This document shows positions 17,488 to 26,667 of a DNA stretch of 64,000 nt, in pieces; the stretch's first letter is position 1; each line of letters starts with the position of its first letter. The position numbers were made by a program, and so were the translations under genes. The DNA comes from Caballeronia novacaledonica (GTDB taxonomy: Bacteria; Pseudomonadota; Gammaproteobacteria; Burkholderiales; Burkholderiaceae), in the NCBI RefSeq assembly GCF_900258035.1, contig NZ_OGTP01000001.1:372001-436000 (forward strand), read 5' to 3'. The notes under the pieces are model-generated. The model saw only the letters and a list, made by a program, of their open reading frames with translations. It searched no databases and had not been told where the DNA came from.

Positions 17488-20400
17488 TCAGTGTTGGCCG
17501 CTGCCGTCTTCGTGTTGCGCCGGGCCGTTGCGCGCGGCGCGGCGCGCGAGACGCGCATGGATGCCCGCAAAGACGAGCGGCACGAAAAAGAGCGTGGAAA
17601 CCGTGGCGAACAGCAGGCCGCCGATCACGGCGCGGCCGAGCGGCGCGTTCTGCTCCGCGCCTTCGCCGAGACCGAGCGCCATCGGAATCATGCCGATGAT
17701 CATCGCGAACGCGGTCATCAGCACGGGGCGTATGCGGCTCGCGCCCGCTTCCAGCGCGGCGGTGAGCGGCGGCATGCCGGCGTTCAGACGCTGACGCGCG
17801 AACGAGACCATCAGAATGCTGTTCGCGGTCGCGACGCCCATCGTCATGATCGCGCCGGTGAGCGCGGGCACGCTCAGATGCGTGCCGGTGAGAAAGAGCA
17901 TCCAGATGATGCCCGCGAGCGCGGCGGGCAACGCGCTCACGATGATGAGCGGATCGATCCACGACTGGAAGTTCACGACGATCAGCAGATACACGAGCAC
18001 GATCGCCATCGCGACGCCGAGCCCGAGACCGAGGAACGACGTGCGCATCGTCTCGACCTGGCCGCGCACGATGATCTGGCTGCCGCGCGGAAGCGTCTTG
18101 CGCGCTTCGTCGACGAGATGATTCACCTGACGCGCGACGCCGCCCAGATCGCGGCCTTCGACGCTCACGAAGAGATCGATCACCGGCCGGATGTTGTAGT
18201 GCGTGACCACCGCGAACTGATTTTCCGGCGAGATGCGCACGAGATTGCCGAGCAGTTGCGTGGGACCGTTGATCGATGCGGACACGGGCGTGCGCAGCAA
18301 CTCGTCGATCGACGAGACCTGATACTGCGGCGTCTGCACGGCAAGGTTGTATTCGACGCCATTGCGCGGATTGAACCAGAAACCCGGCGCGGTTTGCGAG
18401 CTGCCCGACAGCGAAACGAGCACGTTCTGCGCGACATTGCTCGCGGAAAGATTCAGTTGTTGCAGACGCGTGCGATCCATTTGCAGGTTGATCGCGGGTT
18501 CGTCGAGCTTCTGCTGGATATGCGTATCGACGTTGCCGGGAATCAGGCGGACCTGCTTCATCAGCTTGCTCGCGACTTCGAAATTCGCCTGCGCGTTCTG
18601 CCCTTGAATCTGCACGTCGATGGCGGCGGGCAGGCCGAAGTTCAGGATCTGCGTGACGATATCCGCCGGCTGAAAGAAGAACTCGACGCCGGGAAAGCGG
18701 CGCGGCAGGAGCGAGCGCAATTCGTCGATGTACTTCTGCGTCGGCGCGTGATCGGGATTGAGCGCGACCTGTATTTCGCCGTCGAGCGTGCCGATGGTTC
18801 CCGCATTGCTGTACGAAAGGTTGATGCCGCTATAAGGCAGGCCGAGGTTATCGAGTATCGTCGAGAGTTCGTCTTGCGGCACGATCTGGCGCACGACCTT
18901 TTCGACTTCATCCGCGAGACGCGCGGTTTCCTCGATGCGCGTGCCGGTCGGCGCACGCATGTGCATGCGGATATCGCCTGCATCGACGCTCGGGAAGAAG
19001 TCTTCGCCGAGCACGAACACGAGGCCCGCCGAGATCAGGCAGAAGCCCAGAAACAGCGAGGCGAAGAGACGCCTTCGCACGAGCAGCGTCGAGAGAATGA
19101 CGATGTACGCGCCGCGCATGCGCTCGAAGCCGCGATCGAAACGGCGATGCAGGCGCATGAAGAGGTTCGGCTTCGCTTTCGCATCGGGTGCGTGGGCGTG
19201 CCCCATCAAGAGCATCGCGAGCGTCGGCACGAGCGTGCGCGACAGAATGTACGACGCGATCATCGCGAACACGACGGCTTCGGCGAGCGGCACGAACAGA
19301 AACTTGGCGACGCCCGTGAGAAAGAACATCGGCACGAACACGATGCAAATGCAGAGCGTCGAGACGAGCGCGGGCACCGCGATTTCGCCGGCGCCTTCGA
19401 GAATCGCGTCGTGCAGATTCGTGCCCAGATGCAGATGTCGTTCGATGTTCTCGATCGTCACCGTCGCGTCGTCGACCAGAATGCCGACCGCGAGCGCGAG
19501 GCCGCCCAGCGTCATGATGTTGATGGTCTGCCCGAGCGCATGCAGCACGATCAGCGAGGAGAGAATCGAGAGCGGGATCGAGATGGCGATGATGCACGTG
19601 CTGCGCCAGTTGCCGAGAAAGAGCAGGATCATCGCGGCGGTGAGCGCGGCGGCGATCAGCGCCTCGCGCACCACGCCCTGCACGGCGGCCTTCACGAACA
19701 CGGACTGATCGAAAAGCGCGCTGATCTTGAGTTCCGGCGGCAGCGACGCGCGCGCTTGCGGCAGGAGATCCTGCAGCGTGTTGACGATGGAAAGCGTCGA
19801 AGCATTGCCGTTCTTCAGCACCGAGATCAGCACGCCGCGATGCCCGTCCTGCCGCACGATGTTGGTCTGCGGCGAGAAGCCGTCGCGCACGTGCGCGACT
19901 TCGCGCAGGTAGGTCGTCGCGCCGTTGACGGTGCGCACGGGAATGTCGTTCAGGCCCGCGACGGTCGCGGGCGAACCGTTCATGTTGATCGTGTATTCCC
20001 GCGGGCCGATCTTCGCGGTGCCCGTCGGCAGGATCAGGTTCTGCGCATTGACGGCCTGCACGACATCGGTCGGCGTGAGGCCCTTGGCGAGCAGCGCGCG
20101 CGTGTCGAGATCGACGGAGATGAGACGCGTCTTGCCGCCATAGGGATAAGGCACGGCCGCGCCGGGAATCGTCACGAGTTGCGGCCGCAGGAAGTTGAGC
20201 GCGGTGTCGTTCAGTTCCTGCTCGGACTGCCTCGGACTGGAAAGACCGAGCTGGATCACCGGAATGCTCGACGCCGAATAGCTGATGACGAGCGGCGGCG
20301 TCGCGCCCGGCGGCATCTGCTTCAATTGCGCCTGCTCGACGGCGACGGTCTGCGCAATCGCGGTCTGGATATTCGCGGTCGGTTGCAGAAAGAGCTTGAT

Positions 20401-20673
20401 GATCGCGATGCCCGGCAGCGACTGCGACTCGATATGCTCGATGTTGTTCACGGTGGTCGTGAGGCTGCGCTCGTTGACCGACGTGATGCGATTGGCCATG
20501 TCCTGCGCGGAAAGGCCCGTGTAGTTCCAGATGATGCTGACGACGGGAATATCGATTTCGGGGAGCACGTCCACGGGCGTCGTCAAGAGGACGAAGGGCG
20601 TCGCCAGCAGAATCATGATGGCCATCACGATGAACGTGTAGGGCCGCTTAAGCGCAACGTTGACTATCCACAT
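17488..20673 (-). CDS. RND efflux permease subunit (HAE-like)
   Basis: Proton-driven inner-membrane pump of 1061 residues with the expected N-terminal helix (MWIVNVALKRPYTFIV), two large periplasmic loops and a TM4 segment with LVDDATVTIEN, the paired aspartates of proton-relaying RND pumps. The absence of the metal-pump TM4 signature argues against a CusA/CzcA function; a drug, dye or solvent substrate is more likely. The ATG at 20673 is chosen because the 22-residue extension from a TTG is hydrophilic and unlike an RND N-terminus. First gene of the pump operon; regulated probably by the downstream two-component pair. Confidence 0.93.
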   Translation of the reverse strand: MWIVNVALKRPYTFIVMAIMILLATPFVLLTTPVDVLPEIDIPVVSIIWNYTGLSAQDMANRITSVNERSLTTTVNNIEHIESQSLPGIAIIKLFLQPTANIQTAIAQTVAVEQAQLKQMPPGATPPLVISYSASSIPVIQLGLSSPRQSEQELNDTALNFLRPQLVTIPGAAVPYPYGGKTRLISVDLDTRALLAKGLTPTDVVQAVNAQNLILPTGTAKIGPREYTINMNGSPATVAGLNDIPVRTVNGATTYLREVAHVRDGFSPQTNIVRQDGHRGVLISVLKNGNASTLSIVNTLQDLLPQARASLPPELKISALFDQSVFVKAAVQGVVREALIAAALTAAMILLFLGNWRSTCIIAISIPLSILSSLIVLHALGQTINIMTLGGLALAVGILVDDATVTIENIERHLHLGTNLHDAILEGAGEIAVPALVSTLCICIVFVPMFFLTGVAKFLFVPLAEAVVFAMIASYILSRTLVPTLAMLLMGHAHAPDAKAKPNLFMRLHRRFDRGFERMRGAYIVILSTLLVRRRLFASLFLGFCLISAGLVFVLGEDFFPSVDAGDIRMHMRAPTGTRIEETARLADEVEKVVRQIVPQDELSTILDNLGLPYSGINLSYSNAGTIGTLDGEIQVALNPDHAPTQKYIDELRSLLPRRFPGVEFFFQPADIVTQILNFGLPAAIDVQIQGQNAQANFEVASKLMKQVRLIPGNVDTHIQQKLDEPAINLQMDRTRLQQLNLSASNVAQNVLVSLSGSSQTAPGFWFNPRNGVEYNLAVQTPQYQVSSIDELLRTPVSASINGPTQLLGNLVRISPENQFAVVTHYNIRPVIDLFVSVEGRDLGGVARQVNHLVDEARKTLPRGSQIIVRGQVETMRTSFLGLGLGVAMAIVLVYLLIVVNFQSWIDPLIIVSALPAALAGIIWMLFLTGTHLSVPALTGAIMTMGVATANSILMVSFARQRLNAGMPPLTAALEAGASRIRPVLMTAFAMIIGMIPMALGLGEGAEQNAPLGRAVIGGLLFATVSTLFFVPLVFAGIHARLARRAARNGPAQHEDGSGQH

Positions 20674-21002
20674 TGAGTCGTTCGGAAGATGCTTGGGAAG
20701 GGCGCTGCGAAAGTGGCGGATGCGGCGCGCGAGACGCAATGACGGAACGAGGCGTGCGGTTCGCCATCCGTGACGCTATGGTAGTGGCCGGGTGCCAACG
20801 ACACTATGACGTGAATATGGCGCGCTTGTCAGATTAGGCGATTTGAAAGCAAGCTTGCGAAAGCGCACGGTAGGGGCGCGCTTGCAGACAGGCCGGGAAT
20901 AGCGGAGCGTGTGCGCAGGTATAAAAACGTGGCGAGACGGCGCGGGATCATTCGCGATCGACGGGAGCCGCGCGGGTCTCTGTGTTGAGGATGTCTGTTT
21001 GC
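20674..21002. other. Intergenic region upstream of the RND operon
   Basis: 329 bases between the leftward pump permease and the leftward DUF4148 gene. It should contain the pump promoter, but I found no convincing -35/-10 pair or operator. No gene is supported here. Confidence 0.6.
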
Positions 21003-21284
21003 TTACTGCGGCGTCTGTCCGAGCGGTGTTGTCGACATCGTGCGTCCCGATGACGAGCTGCCGTCCGTGGAAGCGCCATAGGCGCTTTGCGCGTTGACCT
21101 TCGCTTCCGCTGCCTGGATGTCGTTCGGATAGAAGGCGTCGCGCTCTGACGGGTTATAGCCGGCTTGCTCGACGCGTTGCAGATCTTGTTTGACCTGTGC
21201 GCGCGTGAGGCCGTCGGATTGCGCGAGCGCGGTGAGCGGAGCGGCGGCGAGTGCGACGATGGCGATGCGTGTGACCAGTTTCAT
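21003..21284 (-). CDS. DUF4148-type small exported protein
   Basis: 93 residues. Signal peptide MKLVTRIAIVALAAAPLTALA, then GLTRAQVKQDLQRVEQAGYNPS, the conserved core of the DUF4148 family common in Burkholderiaceae, and a short Ser-rich tail. The ATG at 21284 is chosen: GAGGAG lies six bases upstream, and longer frames lack a signal sequence. Family members are small, often multi-copy periplasmic proteins of unknown role. It stands alone, divergent from mntH. Confidence 0.9.
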   Translation of the reverse strand: MKLVTRIAIVALAAAPLTALAQSDGLTRAQVKQDLQRVEQAGYNPSERDAFYPNDIQAAEAKVNAQSAYGASTDGSSSSGRTMSTTPLGQTPQ

Positions 21285-21589
21285 GGCGTACTCCTCATGC
21301 GAGTGAAGGATGAACGCGGCGTGCGGTTGCGCGATATGCAGCGTCGGCACGCTTACCACAGCCACCACCGAATTCTATGTTCCGCACGGTGACGACATGC
21401 TGGCGATCAGATGGCGCTATGGTCAGATTGGAGCTCGCGCTGAACAAGCGAAGGCTGTCTGAAATCGTGTGCAGCCGGTGATAGACTCGCCCGCGTGAGG
21501 CGGTTTGTAAGCGACTTAAAAGAACATCGTGCGCGGCACGTCCGCGTGCGTCACGGGTTGTCTCCGACATCGCATCAGGAATCGACAAA
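21285..21589. other. Divergent intergenic region, DUF4148 gene and mntH
   Basis: 305 bases with no supported gene. It must carry promoters for both flanking genes; TAGACT at about 21483 is a possible -10 for mntH but I see no good -35 and no obvious MntR or Fur box. Confidence 0.5.
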
Positions 21590-22921
21590 TTGCCGTTCAA
21601 TCTACCGACCACGGCCACCGCGCCGTTTTGTCCATCGGAAGTCAAAGGCTCGGTGGCCGTCGCGCCGGGTGCGCCGCTCTGGAAGAAGCTTCTGCAATTC
21701 GCGGGACCGGGCCTGCTCATTTCCATCGGCTACATGGACCCCGGCAACTGGGCGACGGACCTCGAAGCCGGTTCGCGCTATGGCTATAGCCTGCTCTTCG
21801 TGGTCGTGCTGTCGAGTCTCGCGGCGATGGTGCTGCAATGCCTTTCGATGCGGCTTGGCATCGTCACGGGCAAGGACCTCGCGCAGCTTTCACGCGAACG
21901 CTATTCGAAGCCGGTCGCGAACGTGCAATGGATGCTGGCGGAGATATCGATCATCGCGTGCGATCTCGCGGAAGTGCTCGGCGGCGCGCTCGCGTTTCAC
22001 TTGCTGTTCGGTGTGTCGCTGATATGGGGCGTCGTGCTCACCGCGTTCGACACGCTCATCGTGCTCGGATTGAAGGGCAAGAACTTTCGCGATCTCGAAG
22101 CGATCATGCTCGGACTCATCGCGACGATCGGCCTGGGTTATGTCGTCGAGCTCGTGCTCGTCAAACCGCATTGGCCTTCGGTCGCGGCGGGGCTCGTGCC
22201 TTCGATTCACGCGCTGAGCGATCGCGAGCCGCTCTATCTCGCGATAGGCATTCTCGGCGCGACCGTCATGCCGCATAACCTGTACTTGCATTCGTCGATC
22301 GTGCAGACGCGCGTGGTGAATCGCGATACGAAGAGTCTCGCATCGGCGATCACGCTTTCGCGGCTCGACACCATCGTGTCGCTCGTGCTCGCGCTGCTCA
22401 TCAACGCGGCGATTCTGATTCTCGCGGCATCGGCGTTTCATGCGACGGGGCATACGCAAGTCACCGAAATCGAGGATGCGTACAAGTTGCTCGCGCCGAT
22501 CGTCGGAACGGGGCTCGCCGCGATTCTGTTCGCCGTGACGCTATTCGCTTCGGGGCAAAGCTCCACGTTCACCGGGACCATCGCGGGCCAGGTGATCATG
22601 GAAGGCTTCCTGAATCTCAAGATTCCCTGCTATCAGCGAAGATTCATCACGCGGGCGCTGGCGCTCGTGCCCGCGTTGATCGGCGTGTATGTGATGGGCA
22701 ACGGCGCGGTCGGGAAACTGCTCGTCGCGAGTCAGGTCGTGCTGAGCCTGCAGTTGCCGTTCGCGCTTTATCCACTGATTCGGATGACGAACGATCGAAA
22801 TTTGATGGGAACCTTCGCGAACAAGCCGCATATGAAGTTCGTCGCGTGGCTGCTGTTCGTGGTGATCAGCGCGGCGAACACATGGCTCGTCGTGCAGACG
22901 GCGGCGGAGTGGGTCGGTTGA
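21590..22921 (+). CDS. mntH: Nramp-family divalent metal transporter
   Basis: 443-residue inner-membrane proton-coupled importer for Mn(II)/Fe(II). The metal-site motif GYMDPGNWATDLEAG is present in TM1 and VMPHNLYLHSS in TM6, the two unwound helices that bind the ion. Eleven or so hydrophobic segments are evident. Start is TTG at 21590 preceded by AGGA; no ATG gives the full N-terminus. It stands as a single gene; the next gene converges. No regulator is adjacent. Confidence 0.95.
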   Translation: MPFNLPTTATAPFCPSEVKGSVAVAPGAPLWKKLLQFAGPGLLISIGYMDPGNWATDLEAGSRYGYSLLFVVVLSSLAAMVLQCLSMRLGIVTGKDLAQLSRERYSKPVANVQWMLAEISIIACDLAEVLGGALAFHLLFGVSLIWGVVLTAFDTLIVLGLKGKNFRDLEAIMLGLIATIGLGYVVELVLVKPHWPSVAAGLVPSIHALSDREPLYLAIGILGATVMPHNLYLHSSIVQTRVVNRDTKSLASAITLSRLDTIVSLVLALLINAAILILAASAFHATGHTQVTEIEDAYKLLAPIVGTGLAAILFAVTLFASGQSSTFTGTIAGQVIMEGFLNLKIPCYQRRFITRALALVPALIGVYVMGNGAVGKLLVASQVVLSLQLPFALYPLIRMTNDRNLMGTFANKPHMKFVAWLLFVVISAANTWLVVQTAAEWVG

Positions 22922-22923
22922 TG

Positions 22924-22960
22924 AAAAAAGCGCCATGCGCTCGTCGAGCACATGGCGCTT
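22924..22960 (-). terminator. Intrinsic terminator of motAB
   Basis: AAGCGCCATG at 22928-22937 pairs with CATGGCGCTT at 22951-22960, with an inner GCTC/GAGC helix; on the minus strand a T-run follows. It lies 11 bases beyond the motB stop and between two convergent genes, so it may also stop mntH transcription. Confidence 0.88.
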
Positions 22961-22971
22961 CGCGAAAAGCC

Positions 22972-23952
22972 TTATTTCACCACGGCGACAGGCGCATTCG
23001 ACTTCGCCGTCACCGCCGCCGGAAGCGCCGCCTCGACCGGCTGCGTTTCATCCACCGTGGTCCGTCCGCCATCGCGGAAGAACGCCTGCTCGGCGGCCCT
23101 GTTCAGCACGAGAATACTGATGCGCCGGTTCGTAGGCTCATCGACGACATCCTTGTTGAGCGGCAGCACCTCGGCAAGGCCGCGCACTTGAAGCACCTTG
23201 CTTTCCTTCATGCCGCCCGCAACGAGCGCACGTCTTGCCGCATTGGCGCGCTCGCTCGACAGTTCCCAGTTCGAATAGCCGGCCTGACCGCCCGAATAGG
23301 GCACGGCATCGGTATGGCCCGCGATCGACACGCGGTTATCGACATCGTTCAACGACGCGCCGATGTTGCTCAGAATCGTCGTCACATAGCCTTCGAGCTT
23401 CGAGCTGCCGGAAGCGAACATCGGCCGCTTGAGCGAATCGACGATCTCGATGCGCAGTCCTTCGCTCGTGATCGCGATGCGAATCTGATCCTTGAACGCG
23501 CGCAACGCGGGCATCTGCTCGATGAGCGCCATCAGCTTCTGCTTGAGTTGCTGCAGCTTCTGCAAATCATCGGTCGCGACGGCCGCGCGTGCGATCGATT
23601 GCGGCACGGGCTGCGTCTGACTCTTCTTGCCTTCGCCGGGCCGCGTGCTCGACAAATCCTTGCCGCCGCCCGTGATGACGCTCGTATGCGCCGACGCACC
23701 GCCGTCGTTACCGAACAGCGCGGAGAGCGGCGTATTGAAGTACTGCTCGATGCCTTCCTTGTCGTACTTCGATGTCGAGCCGAGCAGCCACATCAGCAGA
23801 AAGAACGCCATCATCGCGGTGACGAAGTCGGCGTAGGCGATCTTCCACGCGCCGCCATGATGACCGTGTCCGTGCGCTTTCTTCTTGCGCTTCACGACGA
23901 CGGTGGGCGCAAGCACCGATTGCAGCGGATCGCGTGACGGTTTCTCAGCCAT
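22972..23952 (-). CDS. motB: Flagellar motor stator protein MotB
   Basis: 326 residues. A short basic cytoplasmic N-terminus is followed by one transmembrane helix, IAYADFVTAMMAFFLLMWLLG, whose Asp42 is the proton-binding residue. The C-terminal OmpA-like domain (HTDAVPYSGG ... NWELSSERANAARR) anchors the stator to peptidoglycan. It forms a complex with MotA, encoded immediately upstream with an 18-base gap. Confidence 0.96.
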   Translation of the reverse strand: MAEKPSRDPLQSVLAPTVVVKRKKKAHGHGHHGGAWKIAYADFVTAMMAFFLLMWLLGSTSKYDKEGIEQYFNTPLSALFGNDGGASAHTSVITGGGKDLSSTRPGEGKKSQTQPVPQSIARAAVATDDLQKLQQLKQKLMALIEQMPALRAFKDQIRIAITSEGLRIEIVDSLKRPMFASGSSKLEGYVTTILSNIGASLNDVDNRVSIAGHTDAVPYSGGQAGYSNWELSSERANAARRALVAGGMKESKVLQVRGLAEVLPLNKDVVDEPTNRRISILVLNRAAEQAFFRDGGRTTVDETQPVEAALPAAVTAKSNAPVAVVK

Positions 23953-23970
23953 GGTATCGATGCCGTAAAG

Positions 23971-24843
23971 TTACGAAGCCGCTTTCGGCATCTTGGTTGC
24001 ACGCACCGCTTCGTCGAGCTCCTTGAAGCTCGGACGGTCGGCGGTGAAGAGCACCTTGCGGCCGAACTCGACGGCGATCGTCGGCGCATAGCCGTTCATC
24101 GACGCGAGCAGCACGGACTTCACGCACTGGAACGGCTTCGCTTCGGCCGCGCCCTTGGCGTTGAGCAGGTCCGCGAGCGGGCCGATGAAGCCATAAGCCA
24201 GCAGAATGCCGAGGAACGTGCCGACGAGCGCGCCCGCGATCATCTCGCCGAGCACCGCGGGCGCGGCGCCTACCGAGCCCATCGTGTGCACGACGCCCAT
24301 CACCGCCGCGACGATGCCGAACGCAGGCAAGCCGTCCGCCATCTTCTGGATCGCATTGGCCGCGACCGAGCTTTCGGTGTGATGCGTCTCCAGTTCCTCG
24401 TCCATCAGATCCTGCATTTCAAGGGCGTTGACGTTGCCCGCCGACATCATGCGCAGATAGTCGACGATGAAATCGAGCAGATGATGATCGGCCATCACGT
24501 GTTCATACTTCTGGAAGACGGGGCTGGACTCGGGCGCGTCGACATCGGCTTCGAGCGCCATCATTCCTTCCTTGCGCGCCTTTTGCAGCAGTTCGTACAG
24601 CAGCGCGATCAGCGCGAGGTATTTCTCTTTCGTGTAGCCGCCACCTTTGAAGGCCTTCGGAATGGACTGCAGGGTTTTCTTGAGCGTGGCCGTCGGGTTC
24701 GACACGACGAACGCGCCGATCGCCGCGCCGAAAATGCACAGCAGCTCGAACGGTTGAACGAGGGCCGCGAGGTGACCGCCGACGCCGATGAAGCTTCCGA
24801 TCACCGAGCCGATGACCAACACCCATCCGATGATGACAAACAT
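23971..24843 (-). CDS. motA: Flagellar motor stator protein MotA
   Basis: 290-residue, four-helix inner-membrane stator subunit. N-terminus MFVIIGWVLVIGSVIGSF and the C-terminal helices LPAFGIVAAVMGVVHTMG and LVGTFLGILLAYGFIGPLA match the family, with the conserved prolines; the cytoplasmic loop carries KARKEGMMALE. The ATG at 24843 has GCGGAGAAATC in front; the longer frame to 25320 reads into the regulatory region of the next gene and is rejected. No flhDC, che or other flagellar gene is nearby, so this is a detached stator pair or a remnant of a split cluster. Confidence 0.96.
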   Translation of the reverse strand: MFVIIGWVLVIGSVIGSFIGVGGHLAALVQPFELLCIFGAAIGAFVVSNPTATLKKTLQSIPKAFKGGGYTKEKYLALIALLYELLQKARKEGMMALEADVDAPESSPVFQKYEHVMADHHLLDFIVDYLRMMSAGNVNALEMQDLMDEELETHHTESSVAANAIQKMADGLPAFGIVAAVMGVVHTMGSVGAAPAVLGEMIAGALVGTFLGILLAYGFIGPLADLLNAKGAAEAKPFQCVKSVLLASMNGYAPTIAVEFGRKVLFTADRPSFKELDEAVRATKMPKAAS

Positions 24844-25102
24844 GATTTCTCCGCAAATGTCCGGGGCGCCGCGAGCCTTGCGTGCTCGGGATTGAGACGC
24901 GCACGGCTCGCGACGCATTGTTCGCTTGTTGTGGGGCTTATCGGCTTTTAAACGCCGGACATTTAGGGTGACGCGCGCAAGTTTTTCTGCGCAAATGTTT
25001 GCGGGGTAAATCTTACGTTCGTTCGCTGCGCGTTCATGTCGTTCAGGGCGATGACGTCGCAGGTAATGGATCGCGCGCACGTGCTCGTCTAACATCGTGG
25101 GC

Positions 25103-25921
25103 ATGAATTCGACCCTTGCACACTCCGTCGTTCCGTCGAGCGTCGGCACGCTGTTGCGCGAATGGCGCCAGCGGCGACGCCTGAGCCAGCTCGATCTCGC
25201 AGGCGTCGCGGACGTCTCCACGCGCCATCTGAGCTTCGTCGAGTCGGGCCGTTCGCTGCCGAGCCGGGAGATGCTGATGCGCCTCGCCGAGCAACTCGAC
25301 GTGCCGCTGCGCGAGCGCAATACGCTGCTGGTCGCGGCCGGTTATGCGCCGCTTTATCGCGAGCGCGCGCTGGCCGATCCGCAACTCGCCGCCGCGCGCC
25401 GCGCGGTCGATCTCGTGCTGAAGGGGCACGAGCCGTATCCCGCGCTCGCCGTCGATCGTCACTGGACGATGATCGCGGCCAACGCGGCTTTCGCGCCGCT
25501 CGTCGAATCGGCGGATGCGCCACGGCTCGCGCCGCCGGTGAACGTGCTGCGGCTGTCGATGCATCCGCAAGGGCTCGCCGGTGTCATCGACAACTGGCAC
25601 GAGTGGCGCGCGCATCTGCTCGCGCGGCTGCGCCGGCAGATCGACGTCTCCGGCGACGCGACGCTCGCCGCGCTCATGAAGGAACTCGAAGCGTATCCCG
25701 CGCCCGCGCATGCCGGGCACGCGCCACGAGCGGAAACCGATCCGGTCGTCGTGCCCTTGCGCATGCGCACGCCACACGGCGTGCTGTCGTTCTTCAGCAC
25801 GACGACGGTTTTCGGCACGCCCGTCGACATCACGTTGTCCGAGCTTGCGATCGAGGCCTTCTTTCCCGCCGACGACGCCACCGCGACCATCCTCCGCGAA
25901 CTCGACGACGCGAGACGTTGA
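25103..25921 (+). CDS. XRE-family transcriptional regulator with MmyB-like ligand domain
   Basis: 272 residues. Residues 12-68 form the helix-turn-helix (VGTLLREWRQRRRLSQLDLAG ... FVESGRSLPSREMLMRLAE). The rest matches the C-terminal ligand-binding domain seen in MmyB-like regulators, with HEPYPALAVDRHW and LRLSMHPQGLA as conserved stretches. ATG at 25103 is used; a GTG two codons upstream is possible. It is divergent from motA and followed by a small gene on the same strand. Such regulators often control a neighbouring oxidoreductase, but none is adjacent here. Confidence 0.92.
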   Translation: MNSTLAHSVVPSSVGTLLREWRQRRRLSQLDLAGVADVSTRHLSFVESGRSLPSREMLMRLAEQLDVPLRERNTLLVAAGYAPLYRERALADPQLAAARRAVDLVLKGHEPYPALAVDRHWTMIAANAAFAPLVESADAPRLAPPVNVLRLSMHPQGLAGVIDNWHEWRAHLLARLRRQIDVSGDATLAALMKELEAYPAPAHAGHAPRAETDPVVVPLRMRTPHGVLSFFSTTTVFGTPVDITLSELAIEAFFPADDATATILRELDDARR

Positions 25922-25987
25922 GCTTGCGTCGCTGGCCGCATGCTTACAGAATTGAACCAAGCGCACATGCGCGGATCAATGAAAGGG

Positions 25988-26004
25988 CAGGCTGCGGCAG
26001 CCTG
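25988..26004 (+). other. Small hairpin between the XRE regulator and the 90-residue gene
   Basis: CAGGCTG at 25988-25994 pairs with CAGCCTG at 25998-26004 over a three-base loop; the downstream T content is modest (CTTTTG starts eight bases later). It could be a weak terminator or part of the next gene's leader. Confidence 0.35.
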
Positions 26005-26039
26005 TGTCAGCTTTTGTCCAACCAACGCGGAAGGCAGCG

Positions 26040-26312
26040 ATGATTCAAACATTCGAGCAAGTGATCGGCGGGCAAAAGATGCAGTTCTGCGCGAGCATCG
26101 CGGAAGGCGGCGGACCGGCGCGCGTCATCATCAGCAGCGCGGATTCGGCGAAGTCGCTCGTGATCGTCGAAGCCGACGGCATCATCGGCGCGATCAAGGC
26201 GGAAGTCGAAGCGCCCGATACGCTCGTCGCCGATGCCGTGCGCAAGGCGCAGCAGGAAGCGCTGATCGAGCGCGCGCTGGAAACCGGCACCGTGCAGACA
26301 ACCAGCCTGTAG
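26040..26312 (+). CDS. Conserved-looking small protein of unknown function
   Basis: 90 residues starting MIQTFEQVIGGQKMQF. GAAGG lies about eight bases before the ATG; the upstream in-frame ATG at 26004 has no such site. The sequence alternates short hydrophobic strands and ends with an acidic helix (AVRKAQQEALIERALE). No signal peptide or membrane segment. Coding bias is normal for the genome. I do not recognise the family; a small cytoplasmic protein is all that can be said. Confidence 0.75.
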   Translation: MIQTFEQVIGGQKMQFCASIAEGGGPARVIISSADSAKSLVIVEADGIIGAIKAEVEAPDTLVADAVRKAQQEALIERALETGTVQTTSL

Positions 26313-26328
26313 CCGCGTCCGAAGCCAT

Positions 26329-26371
26329 CAAAAACAATGCCCGCGCGGCTCATGCGGCCGCGCGGGCATTG
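26329..26371 (-). terminator. Strong hairpin terminator between convergent small genes
   Basis: A 14-base arm at 26335-26348 (CAATGCCCGCGCGG) pairs perfectly with 26358-26371. On the minus strand TTTTT follows, making it the terminator of the 58-residue gene; on the plus strand the tail is CTTTG, so it may stop both. Confidence 0.88.
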
Positions 26372-26400
26372 CTTTGTCCGCTCGCCGGTCGTTCAGCGGG

Positions 26401-26577
26401 TCACATGCGCGGCTCGCCGTTCTCCGGATCGGCGGGGACCATGGGCGTGGCGGAATCCGGGCCGTCGGGCATGTCCGGATCGTCGGGGTTCGGCGGGGCG
26501 TCCGGATCGAGCAGTTTGTCCGGGTCCGGTTCGAGCGGTTCGAGCGGTTCGTCGGGGGAGCGAGGCATTGTCGACAT
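26401..26577 (-). CDS. 58-residue Pro/Asp-rich acidic protein
   Basis: A short gene with an excellent AGGAG seven bases before the ATG and a strong terminator 30 bases past the stop. The product starts MSTMPRSPDEPLEPLEPDPD and continues with repeated Pro-Asp/Pro-Glu pairs to ENGEPRM. It is strongly acidic, lacks any hydrophobic core and is probably disordered. No signal peptide. Unknown function. Confidence 0.72.
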   Translation of the reverse strand: MSTMPRSPDEPLEPLEPDPDKLLDPDAPPNPDDPDMPDGPDSATPMVPADPENGEPRM

Positions 26578-26667
26578 GGCGATCTCCTGAATCTTCCTTC
26601 GAATGAGTGAATCTTCCGGCGTGCTTTTTCCGGACGTTGCAACGGGCGTTCCCGCTGCCGCCCGTTC

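Noticed and set aside
16288..20676. A 1462-codon plus-strand frame opposite the RND permease, adaptor and their junctions
   Set aside because: It is the antisense shadow of well-supported minus-strand genes in GC-rich DNA; the product is Arg/His/Asp-rich with no recognisable domain.
24844..25320. Upstream extension of motA
   Set aside because: Would overlap the XRE regulator gene on the other strand and lacks MotA-like sequence; the GGAG-preceded ATG at 24843 gives a standard MotA N-terminus.
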